64,000 nt of DNA from Clostridium sp. JN-1 (GCF_003718715.1 NZ_CP033465.1:1984001-2048000), one strand, 5' to 3'. Counted from the first letter of the stretch, positions 7,351 through 17,073 are shown. The notes: generated by a model not told the origin, from the sequence alone. Numbers and translations are program-made.

Positions 7351-8748
7351 TTACTTATTTTCATTAGCTTTAGCTTTTTTATTAAAACCAAGTGCATAAT
7401 AACAAATTAACAAAATTGCAAACCAAATAGGTGCAATGATAAGTGCTATCAGTGTATCATGGTTGAAGAACATCATAAAGACTACAAATATTAAAAATGC
7501 TAAGGCAATCCAGTTGCAGTAAGGGTATCCAATCATAGGGAACTTTAATTTCTTTACTTGTTCATCTGTAAGTCTTTTTCTGAATTTCATTTGACATACT
7601 AATATTACTCCCCATGTCCAAATTGCTCCAAAAGTTGCAACACTAGTTACATACGTAAATACTTTTGAAGGAACAACATAATTTAGTAACACTCCTATTA
7701 ATAAGAAACCTGCTGAAATTATTATACCATTCTTTGGCACCTTTGTTTTACTTAATTCAGAAAACTTTTTTGGTGCTGTTCCTTGAAGTGAGAGATTATA
7801 AAGCATACGGCCTGTACTAAAAATACCACTATTACATGAAGATAAAGCTGCTGTTAATACAACAAAGTTTATTATACCTGCTGCTGCTGCAATTCCAAGT
7901 TTACTAAATGTTAAAACAAATGGACTTCCAGTCGTTCCTATTTCATTCCATGGATAAATTGCCATAATTACAAAAAGTGCACCTACGTAAAATATTAATA
8001 TCCTATATATAACTTTATTTATAGCTGATGGTATAGTCTTTTCAGGATTTTGTGCTTCGCCTGCTGTTACTCCAATAAGTTCAGTCCCAAGAAATGCAAA
8101 TGTAACCATAACTACTGATGAAATTGCTCCACCTATACCTTTAGGGAAGAAACCTCCATGGCTCCATAAATTTGAAATACCAATTGGTTTGCCTCCATTT
8201 CCTAAACCAAATATAATCATAAAGGCACCTAAAACAATCAGCGCAATGATTGTAACAACTTTAATTAATGCAAACCAGAATTCAAATTCTCCATAAGCTT
8301 TTACAGCTATTAGATTTATACAAGTCATTATAATAACTGCAAGAAGAGCTGGTATCCACTGCGGCATCGATGGTATCCAAAACTTAACATACACACCTAC
8401 TGCCGTAACTTCTGCCATACATGTTGTAATCCACATAAACCAATAAGTCCATCCAGTTAAATACCCAGCAAGTGGGCTGATAAATTCAGTAGCATAAGCA
8501 CTAAAAGATCCAGAAACCGGATATGAAACTGCTATTTCACCAAGTGCTCTCATAATAAAAAACATCATAATTCCAGCAACAAGATATACAAAAAGAATTG
8601 ATGGTCCTGCTTGCTGAATTGTAGTTGCTGACCCTAAAAATAAGCCAACACCAATTGCTCCACCAAGTGCAATTAATTGAATATGCCTTCCTTGAAGACC
8701 ACGTTCAAGATCTTCATTCAGCGCATTTTGTTTATTTTGTTCACCCAT
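7351..8748 (-). CDS. APC-family amino acid permease (AAT type, CycA/ProY-like)
   Basis: This 465-residue integral membrane transporter has about twelve hydrophobic segments. The N-terminal signature GGAIGVGLFLGSA and the following ALGEIAVSYPVSGSFSAYA are typical of the amino acid transporter (AAT) branch that takes up proline, aromatic amino acids, D-alanine or D-serine with protons. The substrate cannot be read from sequence. I use ATG 8748: the GAGGAGG that would serve it lies seven bases upstream, inside a longer frame that could open at TTG 8763. It is a single-gene unit with its own terminator and a palindrome upstream. Confidence 0.9.
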   Translation of the reverse strand: MGEQNKQNALNEDLERGLQGRHIQLIALGGAIGVGLFLGSATTIQQAGPSILFVYLVAGIMMFFIMRALGEIAVSYPVSGSFSAYATEFISPLAGYLTGWTYWFMWITTCMAEVTAVGVYVKFWIPSMPQWIPALLAVIIMTCINLIAVKAYGEFEFWFALIKVVTIIALIVLGAFMIIFGLGNGGKPIGISNLWSHGGFFPKGIGGAISSVVMVTFAFLGTELIGVTAGEAQNPEKTIPSAINKVIYRILIFYVGALFVIMAIYPWNEIGTTGSPFVLTFSKLGIAAAAGIINFVVLTAALSSCNSGIFSTGRMLYNLSLQGTAPKKFSELSKTKVPKNGIIISAGFLLIGVLLNYVVPSKVFTYVTSVATFGAIWTWGVILVCQMKFRKRLTDEQVKKLKFPMIGYPYCNWIALAFLIFVVFMMFFNHDTLIALIIAPIWFAILLICYYALGFNKKAKANENK

Positions 8749-9139
8749 TTGAACCCTCCTCAAATCTTAATTTAAATAGTTTAATATTTTCCTATCGTGC
8801 TATATTATTGTCGCACATTTAAATCAATCAAGATTGATTATTGCAGTAAAAAGTTTTATGATACTGTTCCAAATATTCAGAATTAATAATTTAATAATAT
8901 CATATTTTTTATATTCTTGCAACAATTTTATATTTTACCGATAAAATACAGTTCAAATTATTCATTTTTTCAATATTTATGGATGATGATTACATTAATC
9001 AACCATAAAATACAAAATATTACAAATATAATTTGAACAAATATATAAAGCATATCTACTAAAATGAATTTTTATTAGATATGCCTTATAATTATTCTAA
9101 TTTTCAATAAATATGAATCGTAATATAATTATCTTTAAT
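8749..9139. other. Intergenic region between permease and cupin genes
   Basis: About 390 AT-rich bases without a credible gene. The only clear structure is the palindrome at 8822-8839. The cupin gene's terminator was not identified with confidence. Confidence 0.5.
8822..8839. promoter_or_regulatory. Operator-like palindrome upstream of the permease
   Basis: AATCAATC and GATTGATT are separated by two bases, about 75-90 bases before the permease start codon. The position and symmetry fit a dimeric repressor or activator site. No cognate regulator is adjacent. Confidence 0.35.
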
Positions 9140-9460
9140 TTAATAAAAACCTTCCATTTGAGGAGTAAATACATTCAATATAATTGAATCTTCTAACGCT
9201 AAAATTCCATGACTAGCATTTGGTTTAACATAATAACTGTCACCCGTTCTCAATATTTCTTTTTTTCCTTCAAGTTCGAGCTCAAAACTACCTTTCAATA
9301 TATAGCTTATTTGTTCATTTTTATGGGAGTGAATAACTTCAACTGCCCCCTTTAAAAAGTGGAATTCTACTCCCATTAAATTTCCTCCATGGGAAATTAC
9401 CTTTTTTGAAATCCCATCATCTATATTTTTAAGTTTAGCATTATTATTTTTTATTATCAT
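9140..9460 (-). CDS. Small cupin-domain protein
   Basis: This 106-residue protein is a single cupin_2 barrel. HSHKNEQISYILKG is the first metal-binding cupin motif and PNASHG contains the histidine of the second. Such proteins bind a metal and a small ligand or act as isomerases or dioxygenases; nothing here fixes the substrate. ATG 9460 follows GGGAGG at eight bases. It stands alone between the permease gene and the divergent polyarginine gene. Confidence 0.8.
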   Translation of the reverse strand: MIIKNNNAKLKNIDDGISKKVISHGGNLMGVEFHFLKGAVEVIHSHKNEQISYILKGSFELELEGKKEILRTGDSYYVKPNASHGILALEDSIILNVFTPQMEGFY

Positions 9461-9733
9461 TTAGCTATACCTCCCGAGCATAATTGTATTTATATAGCAT
9501 TTTATTTAATTATACCAATTTTTTAAAATTATATGTACATTTTTATAATAAATTTATAAGATTAATATAAAATATTAACAATAGTCTAACTTATCATTAA
9601 ATTTTAACTGCAGATTGCAAAGGTAAATTTAAACTATTTAATTTTAAAATTGTGATTTGCATTAGTATTTTGTAACACATTTAAAAATCTTTTCATATCA
9701 TATTAGTATAAATTGTTCTTATGGAGGTTTTTT

Positions 9734-10150
9734 ATGTATCCTTACAGAAACAAAACAGAAGACTCTGAAAATGTCACTGATGAAGACCGCCATTCTAATC
9801 ATGATCAAAACAATCATGATGATGAATCCAAGTCTGAACAGCGTATGAACTCATGTCCTATGACCCAGCCAGCATTTATGAATTACTATGAAATGATGCA
9901 TTCCCCATCTATGAAATGTCCTATGATGACAAATCAAGATAGCTATAGTGACGATGATGATGATTATGACGACTATGATGACTATGACTACTATGATGAT
10001 GATAACGCAGATGACCCTTATGATTACTACAACAGCAGCGATGATGATGATGCTTACAGAAGTGGAAAACATAGAAGGCGCAGAAGACGCAGAAGAAGAC
10101 GCAGAAGACCTTACCCTCCTTATTTTTGTCCTTTCTTCCAATGTAGATAG
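9734..10150 (+). CDS. Asp/Tyr-rich protein with a twelve-arginine run
   Basis: This 138-residue protein of unknown function is sharply segmented. It has a charged N-terminus (residues 1-35), a Met/Pro/Tyr region with two CPM motifs (about 36-65), an acidic block of Asp and Tyr repeats (about 70-110), then KH followed by twelve consecutive arginines, and a tail PYPPYFCPFFQCR. The design recalls clostridial spore-surface polyampholytes, but no family is recognised. ATG 9734 follows ATGGAGG at six bases; an in-frame TTG at 9713 would place that site inside the gene. The acidic part is built on GAT/GAC triplets. A very long inverted repeat follows directly. Confidence 0.8.
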   Translation: MYPYRNKTEDSENVTDEDRHSNHDQNNHDDESKSEQRMNSCPMTQPAFMNYYEMMHSPSMKCPMMTNQDSYSDDDDDYDDYDDYDYYDDDNADDPYDYYNSSDDDDAYRSGKHRRRRRRRRRRRRPYPPYFCPFFQCR

Positions 10151-10161
10151 ATAATTAGTAT

Positions 10162-10266
10162 AAAGGGACTGCTGCACTTAAGCAATTTACATACAATATG
10201 TTGTTTTGTAAGTCAAAAATCAATACAACATATTGTATAAATTGCTCTTAGTGCAGCAGTCCCTTT
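10162..10266. repeat. Long inverted repeat (about 43-bp arms), terminator or MITE-like
   Basis: Arms 10162-10204 and 10225-10266 are nearly fully complementary, with a few small mismatches or bulges, around a 20-base loop. The outer ends read AAAGGGACTGCTGCACT and its complement, followed by T5. It lies between convergent genes (polyarginine protein and M24 peptidase) and could terminate both. The arms are far longer than needed for a terminator, which is why a miniature inverted-repeat element is considered. Confidence 0.85.
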
Positions 10267-10284
10267 TTCTGTAAGTATGTTTTA

Positions 10285-11361
10285 TTATTCAACCACTGTT
10301 ATATCTTTTGGATAGTGGTTCAATATTTCACATCCATCTTCAGTTGCAATTACTAAATCCTCTATACGTACTCCAACATCACCTGGAAGATAAATTCCCG
10401 GCTCAATTGAAAAAATTTGACCTGGTCTAACTATATCAGTATTAACTGAAGAAACATCTCCAAAATCGTGATCTTCTATTCCTATCGAATGTCCAAGTCT
10501 ATGAGTGAAGTATTTTCCATATCCCTTTTCTGTAATGTAATCTCTAGCTGCAGCATCTATATCGCAAAATCTAACCCCAGCTTTGACCTTTTCTATTCCC
10601 CTCTTATTGGCTTCAAGAACTATATTATATACTTCTTTGCTGTGGTCTGAAACATGCTTGTAGAAAACAGTTCTAGTAATATCTGAACAATATGAATCCT
10701 TTTTACATCCTATATCAATGACTACACTGTCTCCTTCTTTAACAGTTGAGCCATCCATTACATGATGTGGATCAGCCGCATTAGCACCATAGCCTACAAT
10801 TGGATCAAACGAATGTCCTTCTGCTCCTAATTCTTCCCATATATCAGAAAGTATTTTACCCATTTTCTTCTCTGAGTATTTTTTTGGAACAAGGTTTATC
10901 ATTTTGCCTACTGCAATATCGTCAAGTTTAGATGCATTCCTCATCAATTGTTTTTCTGTTTCATCTTTACAAGCTCTCACTTTATCTATAATTCCAGAAG
11001 CATTTATAAAAGTACTTCCGCCTTTTAATTCCATTAACTGAAGTAAAAAGCGAGCTGGCCAATTTTTATCTACACCCATTGGTTTATCTTTTTCAACATA
11101 TTTTGCTAAAATTTCAACAGGATTTTGTATATCATTATACACTACCTTCTCCACACCTAAATCTTCATTTATAGGAAATAACTCATTTATAAATAACTTA
11201 TTATTTCCATTCAATGTTATATAAAGTGCAAGCATCCTCTCTCCTGGCAAAATCCATCTTCCAGTTAAATAAAATATTGAGCATGGATCAGAAACTATCA
11301 TCTGCGGTATTTTTTCACTTTCCATAAGTTTTAAAACTTTTTTAAGTCTTTCTTGTATCAT
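10285..11361 (-). CDS. M24 family metallopeptidase (Xaa-Pro dipeptidase/aminopeptidase-like)
   Basis: The 358-residue protein has an N-terminal creatinase-like domain (about 1-125) and a C-terminal pita-bread peptidase. The dinuclear metal ligands are visible: two Asp in IDIGCKKDSYCSDITRT, His in HRLGHSIGIE, and two Glu in SIEPGIYLPG and VRIEDLV. It should release residues N-terminal to proline or split Xaa-Pro dipeptides. ATG 11361 is chosen because GAGGAGGGG lies seven bases upstream. It follows the permease at 11445-12866 on the same strand, which suggests peptide use coupled to amino acid exchange. Confidence 0.9.
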   Translation of the reverse strand: MIQERLKKVLKLMESEKIPQMIVSDPCSIFYLTGRWILPGERMLALYITLNGNNKLFINELFPINEDLGVEKVVYNDIQNPVEILAKYVEKDKPMGVDKNWPARFLLQLMELKGGSTFINASGIIDKVRACKDETEKQLMRNASKLDDIAVGKMINLVPKKYSEKKMGKILSDIWEELGAEGHSFDPIVGYGANAADPHHVMDGSTVKEGDSVVIDIGCKKDSYCSDITRTVFYKHVSDHSKEVYNIVLEANKRGIEKVKAGVRFCDIDAAARDYITEKGYGKYFTHRLGHSIGIEDHDFGDVSSVNTDIVRPGQIFSIEPGIYLPGDVGVRIEDLVIATEDGCEILNHYPKDITVVE

Positions 11362-11444
11362 TATAAATCCCCTCCTCATAATAATTATATTTGATTTTCT
11401 ACAATTTGTAGAAAGTTAAATAATCTATATAATACTTGATACTA

Positions 11445-12866
11445 TTAAATAGCTTTATCTGCATTGTTTTCCTTGAATCCAGTTCTTTTGACAAAGTTAT
11501 TCCAAATAGCTATTCCACTAAATATTACAATTAGTCCTCCACCAATCATCTCTACTTCATATATTATATTTCCCTTTAAAGTATCCATAACAGGTGCAGC
11601 TGATAAAACTATACCAATTATTACAACTGTTAGTACCATATATGAAATTCTAATTGCTGTTTTATTTTTCTTTGAAATTTCATAAGGTCTATTTTCATTT
11701 GGTCTTGATTTTCTAAGCTTAATATATGATGAAAACAATAGTACATAAGGGAATAATGCTGTAAGAGCTGTCATTGTAACTAACACATTGTATATAGCAT
11801 CAACTGATGGAAGTAAAGCGGTTGCAACTAATATTACAGTTACTATTACAGCTTGAAGATAAACAGCTCTAGTTGGTATATTATGCTCATTAAGTTTTGT
11901 AAAGGATTCTGAAAATATCCCCTTATTTACACTTCCAAAAAGCATTTTTATAGGTGAAGCAATATAAAGTATTATAGCTCCGAAAATTGAAAGTGATATT
12001 CCCAATGCTACAAGCCTTATAAACCATGTTCCTATTCCAAGATCACTAGCAACTTTTGAAAGTGCAACTAATATACCTTGAGAAGCAGTTATTTTATCTG
12101 TAGGTAATATAAGCGTTATTGCAATTGAGCCTAAAACATAAAGTCCTGCAACCATAACTGCTGCTATTATTATTGACTTTGGGAAATTTTTCTTAGGGTT
12201 ATCTATTTCAGTTACAAAATTAGCAGTTGTTTCAGCTCCAGCAAGTGCAAACATTACAGATGAAATCGCAGCAAATGAACTTGCATTTAATTTTGGAGTT
12301 AATGTTTGAATTGTGTATGCTGATGCCGGCTCATGTCCAAATACATAGACAGATACAAATGCCATTATTATAAGCAATATTGCTGGGACAGTTGATCCTA
12401 ATGCTCCAACACTCGTAAAAATCTTAGCAAAAGCCATGCCTTTTGTACTTATTACTGATAGTACCCAAAATACTATTAATGATGATACCATTACAAATAT
12501 TTTGCTGCTTGCAAGTGCAGGTACTCCTATAGCATATGATATATTTACAATTAAAAATGTCAAAAATGAAGTATACCAAAATATTTTTGCTGTCCAATTT
12601 AACCAAGAAACCATAAATCCTTGTTTATCACCATAAGCTTCTTTTACCCACTCATAGAGTCCGCCGTCTCTTGGATATGTTGCAGCAAGTTCTGCGCATA
12701 TTAGAGCCGCTGGAACAAAGAAAATAAATGTAAAAAGTATCCACATTGGAATAGCACCCAATCCAAGTCCAAAGCTAGATGCTGTTGACTTAGAAATCCA
12801 CCTTATTCCAAAAAGTGCTGATACATTCATAAATACTAAGTCCCATAATCCAATTTTATTTTTCAT
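11445..12866 (-). CDS. APC-family amino acid transporter (glutamate/GABA-antiporter-like)
   Basis: This 473-residue protein has about twelve membrane segments. The start region GLWDLVFMNVSALFGIRW and ELAATYPRDGGLYEWVKEA resemble the GGA (GadC-like) branch of the APC superfamily, which often exchanges amino acids for their decarboxylation products. The precise substrate is unknown. The ATG follows TAGGAGGG. It is upstream of, and probably co-transcribed with, the M24 peptidase gene, and divergent from an XRE-cupin regulator 203 bases away. Confidence 0.88.
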   Translation of the reverse strand: MKNKIGLWDLVFMNVSALFGIRWISKSTASSFGLGLGAIPMWILFTFIFFVPAALICAELAATYPRDGGLYEWVKEAYGDKQGFMVSWLNWTAKIFWYTSFLTFLIVNISYAIGVPALASSKIFVMVSSLIVFWVLSVISTKGMAFAKIFTSVGALGSTVPAILLIIMAFVSVYVFGHEPASAYTIQTLTPKLNASSFAAISSVMFALAGAETTANFVTEIDNPKKNFPKSIIIAAVMVAGLYVLGSIAITLILPTDKITASQGILVALSKVASDLGIGTWFIRLVALGISLSIFGAIILYIASPIKMLFGSVNKGIFSESFTKLNEHNIPTRAVYLQAVIVTVILVATALLPSVDAIYNVLVTMTALTALFPYVLLFSSYIKLRKSRPNENRPYEISKKNKTAIRISYMVLTVVIIGIVLSAAPVMDTLKGNIIYEVEMIGGGLIVIFSGIAIWNNFVKRTGFKENNADKAI

Positions 12867-13069
12867 TTTTTCCCTCCTATTTAATTATTACCTTAAGAAT
12901 TGTAATTTAAATGATTAATTCGTATAATATTTGTATAATACCTATACATTAATTACAATATTATCATATTTTCTGAAATATGTATATATTTTTTTTACTC
13001 ATACAATAATTATTATACATATACTGAAACCTTTAATTAATTTCGTATTTTTTAACAAGGAGGAAAATA

Positions 13070-13615
13070 ATGATTAGTGAAATAGCCAAAAAAATTCGTA
13101 ATTTAAGGAAAAAAAATAATCTTACTTTAAAGGATTTAAGTGAAAAAACAGATCTTTCGATAAGTTTTTTGTCTCAAATAGAAAATGGTTCTTCTTCACT
13201 TGCCATTACATCATTGAAAAAAATTGCAGATGCATTAAACGTTCCAATGAATTATTTTTTTAACCCGCCGGAAGTCAATAACTTTTTAGTTAAGTCATCA
13301 GAAGCTAAGGTATTTAAAATAGAAGGTTCAAACTCTGAATTTTCAAGAATAAGTGGAGATTTTCCATCAAGGAAACTTGAATCAATGTTAATAGTAATAC
13401 CTCCTGAACAAATGCATGGAAGTACATTTAGTCATCCTGGGGAAGAGTTTGTATATGTACTTAAAGGTGCTTTAATTGTAACTTTAGATGAAAAAGAGTA
13501 TATTTTGGAAGCTGGAGATTCCATTCAATATCCTTCGACTATTTTACATTCGTGGCTTAATCCACTTGAAGAACCTGCGAGCTTACTTTCTGTAGTTACT
13601 CCTATTATTTTTTAA
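13070..13615 (+). CDS. XRE-family regulator with C-terminal cupin domain
   Basis: The 181-residue protein has an N-terminal helix-turn-helix (residues 8-62; LTLKDLSEKTDLSISFLSQIE) and a C-terminal cupin (about 105-175; HPGEEFVYVLKG, ILHSW). The architecture is that of PuuR/SutR-type repressors that sense small metabolites, often amino acids or polyamines, through the cupin. ATG 13070 follows AAGGAGG. It diverges from the permease-M24 peptidase pair, so those genes are its most likely targets; that is inference from position. Confidence 0.9.
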   Translation: MISEIAKKIRNLRKKNNLTLKDLSEKTDLSISFLSQIENGSSSLAITSLKKIADALNVPMNYFFNPPEVNNFLVKSSEAKVFKIEGSNSEFSRISGDFPSRKLESMLIVIPPEQMHGSTFSHPGEEFVYVLKGALIVTLDEKEYILEAGDSIQYPSTILHSWLNPLEEPASLLSVVTPIIF

Positions 13616-13622
13616 AAAACAA

Positions 13623-13678
13623 TATGTACCCTGCAGGATAGAACAGCGTCTTTTCTGTATCTATCTTACAGGGTACAT
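13623..13678. terminator. Terminator between the convergent regulator and clpE genes
   Basis: The outer arms ATGTACCCTG (13623-13632) and CAGGGTACAT (13669-13678) pair perfectly, and an inner GATAGA/TCTATC pair extends the stem. The flanking T-rich tracts are modest on both sides. Confidence 0.65.
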
Positions 13679-13689
13679 CTTATCTTTTC

Positions 13690-15993
13690 TTATTCATTTA
13701 TTATTGATATTTTTTCATCTACTAAATCTACTTTTATATTTGATCCATCTGAAAATTTTCCTTGAAGATAATCTTCTGAAATTTTATCTTCAATATACCT
13801 TTGAATAGCTCTTCTAAGCGGCCTTGCACCATACCTATCATCGTATCCAATATTTAATATGAAATCTTTAACTTTATCTGTTACCGTTATATTGATATTT
13901 TTCTCAGATACTTCTTCTTTTACTTCTTCAATCATTAAATCCATAATTTTGTATACTTCTTCTCTAGTTAGAGGTTTAAATACTATAATTTCATCTATTC
14001 TATTCAAAAATTCAGGTTTGAAAGTTTGTTTCAATGCATCTTTTGCATGATTTTCCAAGCTATCATAACTTTCTTCTCCAAAACCTATTCTATTACCTTT
14101 AAAATCTGTTCCTGCATTTGATGTCATTATGATAATAGTATTATCAAAGTAAACTGTTCTTCCCTGACCATCTGTAAGCCTTCCATCTTCAAGAATTTGC
14201 AAAAGCATATTAAATACATCTGGATGAGCTTTTTCAATTTCATCAAGTAATATAACAGAATATGGTTTTCTTCTAACTTTCTCAGTAAGCTGTCCTCCTT
14301 CATCATATCCTACATATCCTGGAGGCGCTCCAATTAATTTTGATACAGTATGCTTTTCCATATATTCTGACATATCAATACGAATTAATGATTCTTCATT
14401 TCCAAACAATTCACTTGAAAGTACTTTCACAAGTTCAGTTTTACCAACACCTGTTGGTCCTACAAATATAAATGATACAGGTTTTCCCTTTTTCTTGAAT
14501 CCAAGCCTGTTTCTTCTTATGGCCCTAGATAAGTTTGTAACTGCTTCATTTTGTCCTATAACTCTTTTATGCAGGATATTTTCAAGATTCAATAATTTTT
14601 GCGATTCCTTTTCTCTCACTTTATGAACAGGAATTTTTGTCCATGATTCAATTACAAAAGCAATATCATCAAGGGTTAATTCTACATTTGAGCTGGCATC
14701 CTTAAGTTCATTAACTTGTGTCTGAAGCTTGCACTCCTTAGTCTTTAATTCTGCAGCCTTTTGATACTCAGCATTATTTGCAGCATCCTGTATTTCATCT
14801 TGTATACTTGTAAGTTCTCTTTTTAAGTTTTCCAAATTCAAAAGACATTTATTATTTAAATTTGCTCGTGAAGCAGCTTCATCAATTACATCTATTGCCT
14901 TATCAGGTAAATACCTATCAGAAATATACCTTTGTGACAAATTTACTGCTGCTTCAATAACTTCATTAGATATCTTTACTTTGTGGTAATCCTCATAATA
15001 TTTTTTTATACCATTTAATATCTCTATAGTTTCTTCAATCGTTGGCTCTTCAACTAAAATAGGTTGAAATCTTCTCTCTAAAGCAGAATCCTTTTCTATA
15101 TACTTTCTATATTCATCTATTGTAGTTGTTCCAATTACTTGTATTTCACCCCTAGCAAGCGACGGTTTCAAAATGTTAGCAGCATTTAAAGCACCTCCTT
15201 GGGCTTCTCCTGCTCCTATTATATTGTGAATTTCATCAATTACTATAATAATATTTCCACTTTCCTTTACTTCTTCCACAATTGATTTCATTCTGCCTTC
15301 AAACTGCCCTCTAAATTGAGTTCCTGCTACAACTGCAGTTAGATCCAAAAGATATACTTCCATATCCAATAATTTTACAGGCACTTCTTTATTTGCAATT
15401 TTCAAAGCAAGTCCTTCTGCTATAGCTGTTTTTCCTACTCCAGGCTCTCCTATTAATACCGGATTATTTTTAGTTCTTCTATTTAAAATCTGTATAATCC
15501 TATCGATTTCTTTATTCCGTCCAATTATATTGTCTATTTTCTTCTCTCTAGCCTTTTCCGTCAAGTTTGTTCCATATTTGTCTAAGTTACTTCTTTTCTT
15601 TGAAAACCACTTCTTTTTAGTTTTAACACTGCCAGAATTATGATTATCTTTTTCTTCACTATTTTCATCATTAGACCTTTTATTAATATCAGAATCATTT
15701 TCTTTGTTTTCTACATTTTTGGCAGGTGCAATAGAATTAAATAAGTTCATAAACATATCGCTATTTGCAAATTTATCTATGTCTATTTCACCAATCATAT
15801 TATTTATTTGATTCGAAAAATTTTCTATATCTTCTTGTTTTATTCCATTTTGCTCCATTAATTGATTTATAGCAGGTAAGCCAACACTTTTAGCACACTC
15901 TGCACACAATCCTATAGTTTCAAATTTCCCATTTTCTACTTTCAATGTAAAAACCGTAGCTGGATTTTTATGGCAAATAGAACATAATTGCAT
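13690..15993 (-). CDS. clpE: ClpE-type Clp protease ATPase with N-terminal zinc finger
   Basis: This 767-residue AAA+ unfoldase partners with ClpP. The N-terminus has a C4 zinc finger (CSIC, then CAEC about 22 residues later), the hallmark of ClpE. Next come a charged linker, AAA module 1 (GEPGVGKTA), a UVR-type coiled segment and AAA module 2 (GPTGVGKTE). ATG 15993 (MQLCSICHKNPA) is preferred because GGAG lies nine bases upstream; in-frame ATGs at 16008 and 15999 lie on the ribosome site itself. No tandem GGTCAAA CtsR box was found upstream, although clpE is a CtsR target in other Firmicutes. Confidence 0.92.
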   Translation of the reverse strand: MQLCSICHKNPATVFTLKVENGKFETIGLCAECAKSVGLPAINQLMEQNGIKQEDIENFSNQINNMIGEIDIDKFANSDMFMNLFNSIAPAKNVENKENDSDINKRSNDENSEEKDNHNSGSVKTKKKWFSKKRSNLDKYGTNLTEKAREKKIDNIIGRNKEIDRIIQILNRRTKNNPVLIGEPGVGKTAIAEGLALKIANKEVPVKLLDMEVYLLDLTAVVAGTQFRGQFEGRMKSIVEEVKESGNIIIVIDEIHNIIGAGEAQGGALNAANILKPSLARGEIQVIGTTTIDEYRKYIEKDSALERRFQPILVEEPTIEETIEILNGIKKYYEDYHKVKISNEVIEAAVNLSQRYISDRYLPDKAIDVIDEAASRANLNNKCLLNLENLKRELTSIQDEIQDAANNAEYQKAAELKTKECKLQTQVNELKDASSNVELTLDDIAFVIESWTKIPVHKVREKESQKLLNLENILHKRVIGQNEAVTNLSRAIRRNRLGFKKKGKPVSFIFVGPTGVGKTELVKVLSSELFGNEESLIRIDMSEYMEKHTVSKLIGAPPGYVGYDEGGQLTEKVRRKPYSVILLDEIEKAHPDVFNMLLQILEDGRLTDGQGRTVYFDNTIIIMTSNAGTDFKGNRIGFGEESYDSLENHAKDALKQTFKPEFLNRIDEIIVFKPLTREEVYKIMDLMIEEVKEEVSEKNINITVTDKVKDFILNIGYDDRYGARPLRRAIQRYIEDKISEDYLQGKFSDGSNIKVDLVDEKISIINE

Positions 15994-16112
15994 TTCAATC
16001 ATCTCCATAACTAGTATATAATATTATTATGATGATTATATCATATTTCTTTCATATTAATATTAAATTACTTTGTTCTTCAGCATTAATAATGCCAGCA
16101 TTCATTTTATAC

Positions 16113-16138
16113 TGATAAATTTATCCTAAAATTTATCA
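16113..16138. promoter_or_regulatory. Perfect inverted repeat between divergent clpE and DUF6483-like genes
   Basis: TGATAAATTT and AAATTTATCA flank a six-base loop, about 120 bases before clpE and 150 bases before the divergent gene. It could be an operator or a weak hairpin. There is no T-tract. Confidence 0.35.
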
Positions 16139-16286
16139 GCTATAGTATCAGTATAATATATAACTATATAAATGTATATTCCTATTTTGCACAAAATAGT
16201 ATAGTTCATAAATAATTTACTTAAAATTTAAATATAGATATGTTTTTGGTATAATGTATTTACATATATTAATGGAGGTAGTTAGT

Positions 16287-16958
16287 ATGTTAAAACGTAA
16301 TATGACATTAGAATTAGTTGCAAAATTTAATGAATACATCACAAAAATATTAAAATACAAAAGGGAAGGTAATTTCGATAAGGCTCTAGTATTAATAGAT
16401 GATACTTTTAAGGAAATATTTAGGTTGAGTTTAAAATTTTTCAATTCATTTTCAGATGAAAATCTTATAGATATGATAAAATCTGGAGGAAGTGTTAACT
16501 CTGATAAGTGTATAATGATGGCAAAACTTTTGGAAGAAGAAGCTTATATATTTGAAATTCAAAAAAAAGGCGATGAATCTTTTTGTATATTACTCAAATC
16601 TCTAAACTTATTTTTAGAAGCATACATAAATAATAATACTGATTCTAATTTAAAAGAACACTTTTCAGACATAGATTTAATTGTGGAAAAAGTACAAGAA
16701 TATAAGATTCCTTCATATATTCAATACAAATTAATTGACTATTATACCGATGTACATAAATATGATAAAGCTGAAGACATCATGTTTGAGATAATTGAAT
16801 ACGATGATTTTAGCATTGATTCCATAAAATCAGGTATAAAATTTTATGAGTCACTTCTCCTTAAAGATGATAAAGATTTAAGTGAAAACAATCTTCCCCG
16901 TGAAGAAATAAATGAATCTGTAAAGTTTTTAAAAAACAAACTGCCTGCTAATTCTTAA
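16287..16958 (+). CDS. DUF6483-like helical protein of unknown function
   Basis: The 223-residue protein is predominantly helical, acidic and lysine-rich, without signal or membrane segments. The opening MLKRNMTLELVAKFNEYITKI and the spaced YDKAEDIMFEIIEY pattern suggest TPR-like helices and match my memory of the DUF6483 family. ATG 16287 follows TGGAGG at about ten bases; a longer in-frame ATG at 16254 has no ribosome site. A TATAAT lies at 16249. Nothing around it suggests a function. Confidence 0.75.
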   Translation: MLKRNMTLELVAKFNEYITKILKYKREGNFDKALVLIDDTFKEIFRLSLKFFNSFSDENLIDMIKSGGSVNSDKCIMMAKLLEEEAYIFEIQKKGDESFCILLKSLNLFLEAYINNNTDSNLKEHFSDIDLIVEKVQEYKIPSYIQYKLIDYYTDVHKYDKAEDIMFEIIEYDDFSIDSIKSGIKFYESLLLKDDKDLSENNLPREEINESVKFLKNKLPANS

Positions 16959-16998
16959 ATTAGTTAATATTAAATCGTAAAATTATATGACACATGTT

Positions 16999-17063
16999 AA
17001 ATAGCTTATTTATAAATCCACGTTTACACGAATCGTGAAATTTATAAATAAGCTTATTTTTTT
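16999..17063. terminator. Bidirectional terminator
   Basis: Arms of about 19 bases (AATAGCTTATTTATAAAT and its near-perfect complement at 17039-17057) flank a 21-base loop. A T7 run follows on the plus side. It separates the convergent DUF6483-like and permease genes. Confidence 0.75.
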
Positions 17064-17073
17064 AACTTATTTT

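Noticed and set aside
9851-10177. 108-codon minus-strand frame opposite the polyarginine gene
   Set aside because: Its runs of Ile and Val come from reading the GAT repeats backwards. The plus-strand frame has the ribosome site.
15994-16286. CtsR operator upstream of clpE
   Set aside because: No tandem GGTCAAA-like repeat was found in this divergent region; only an unrelated AT-rich inverted repeat.
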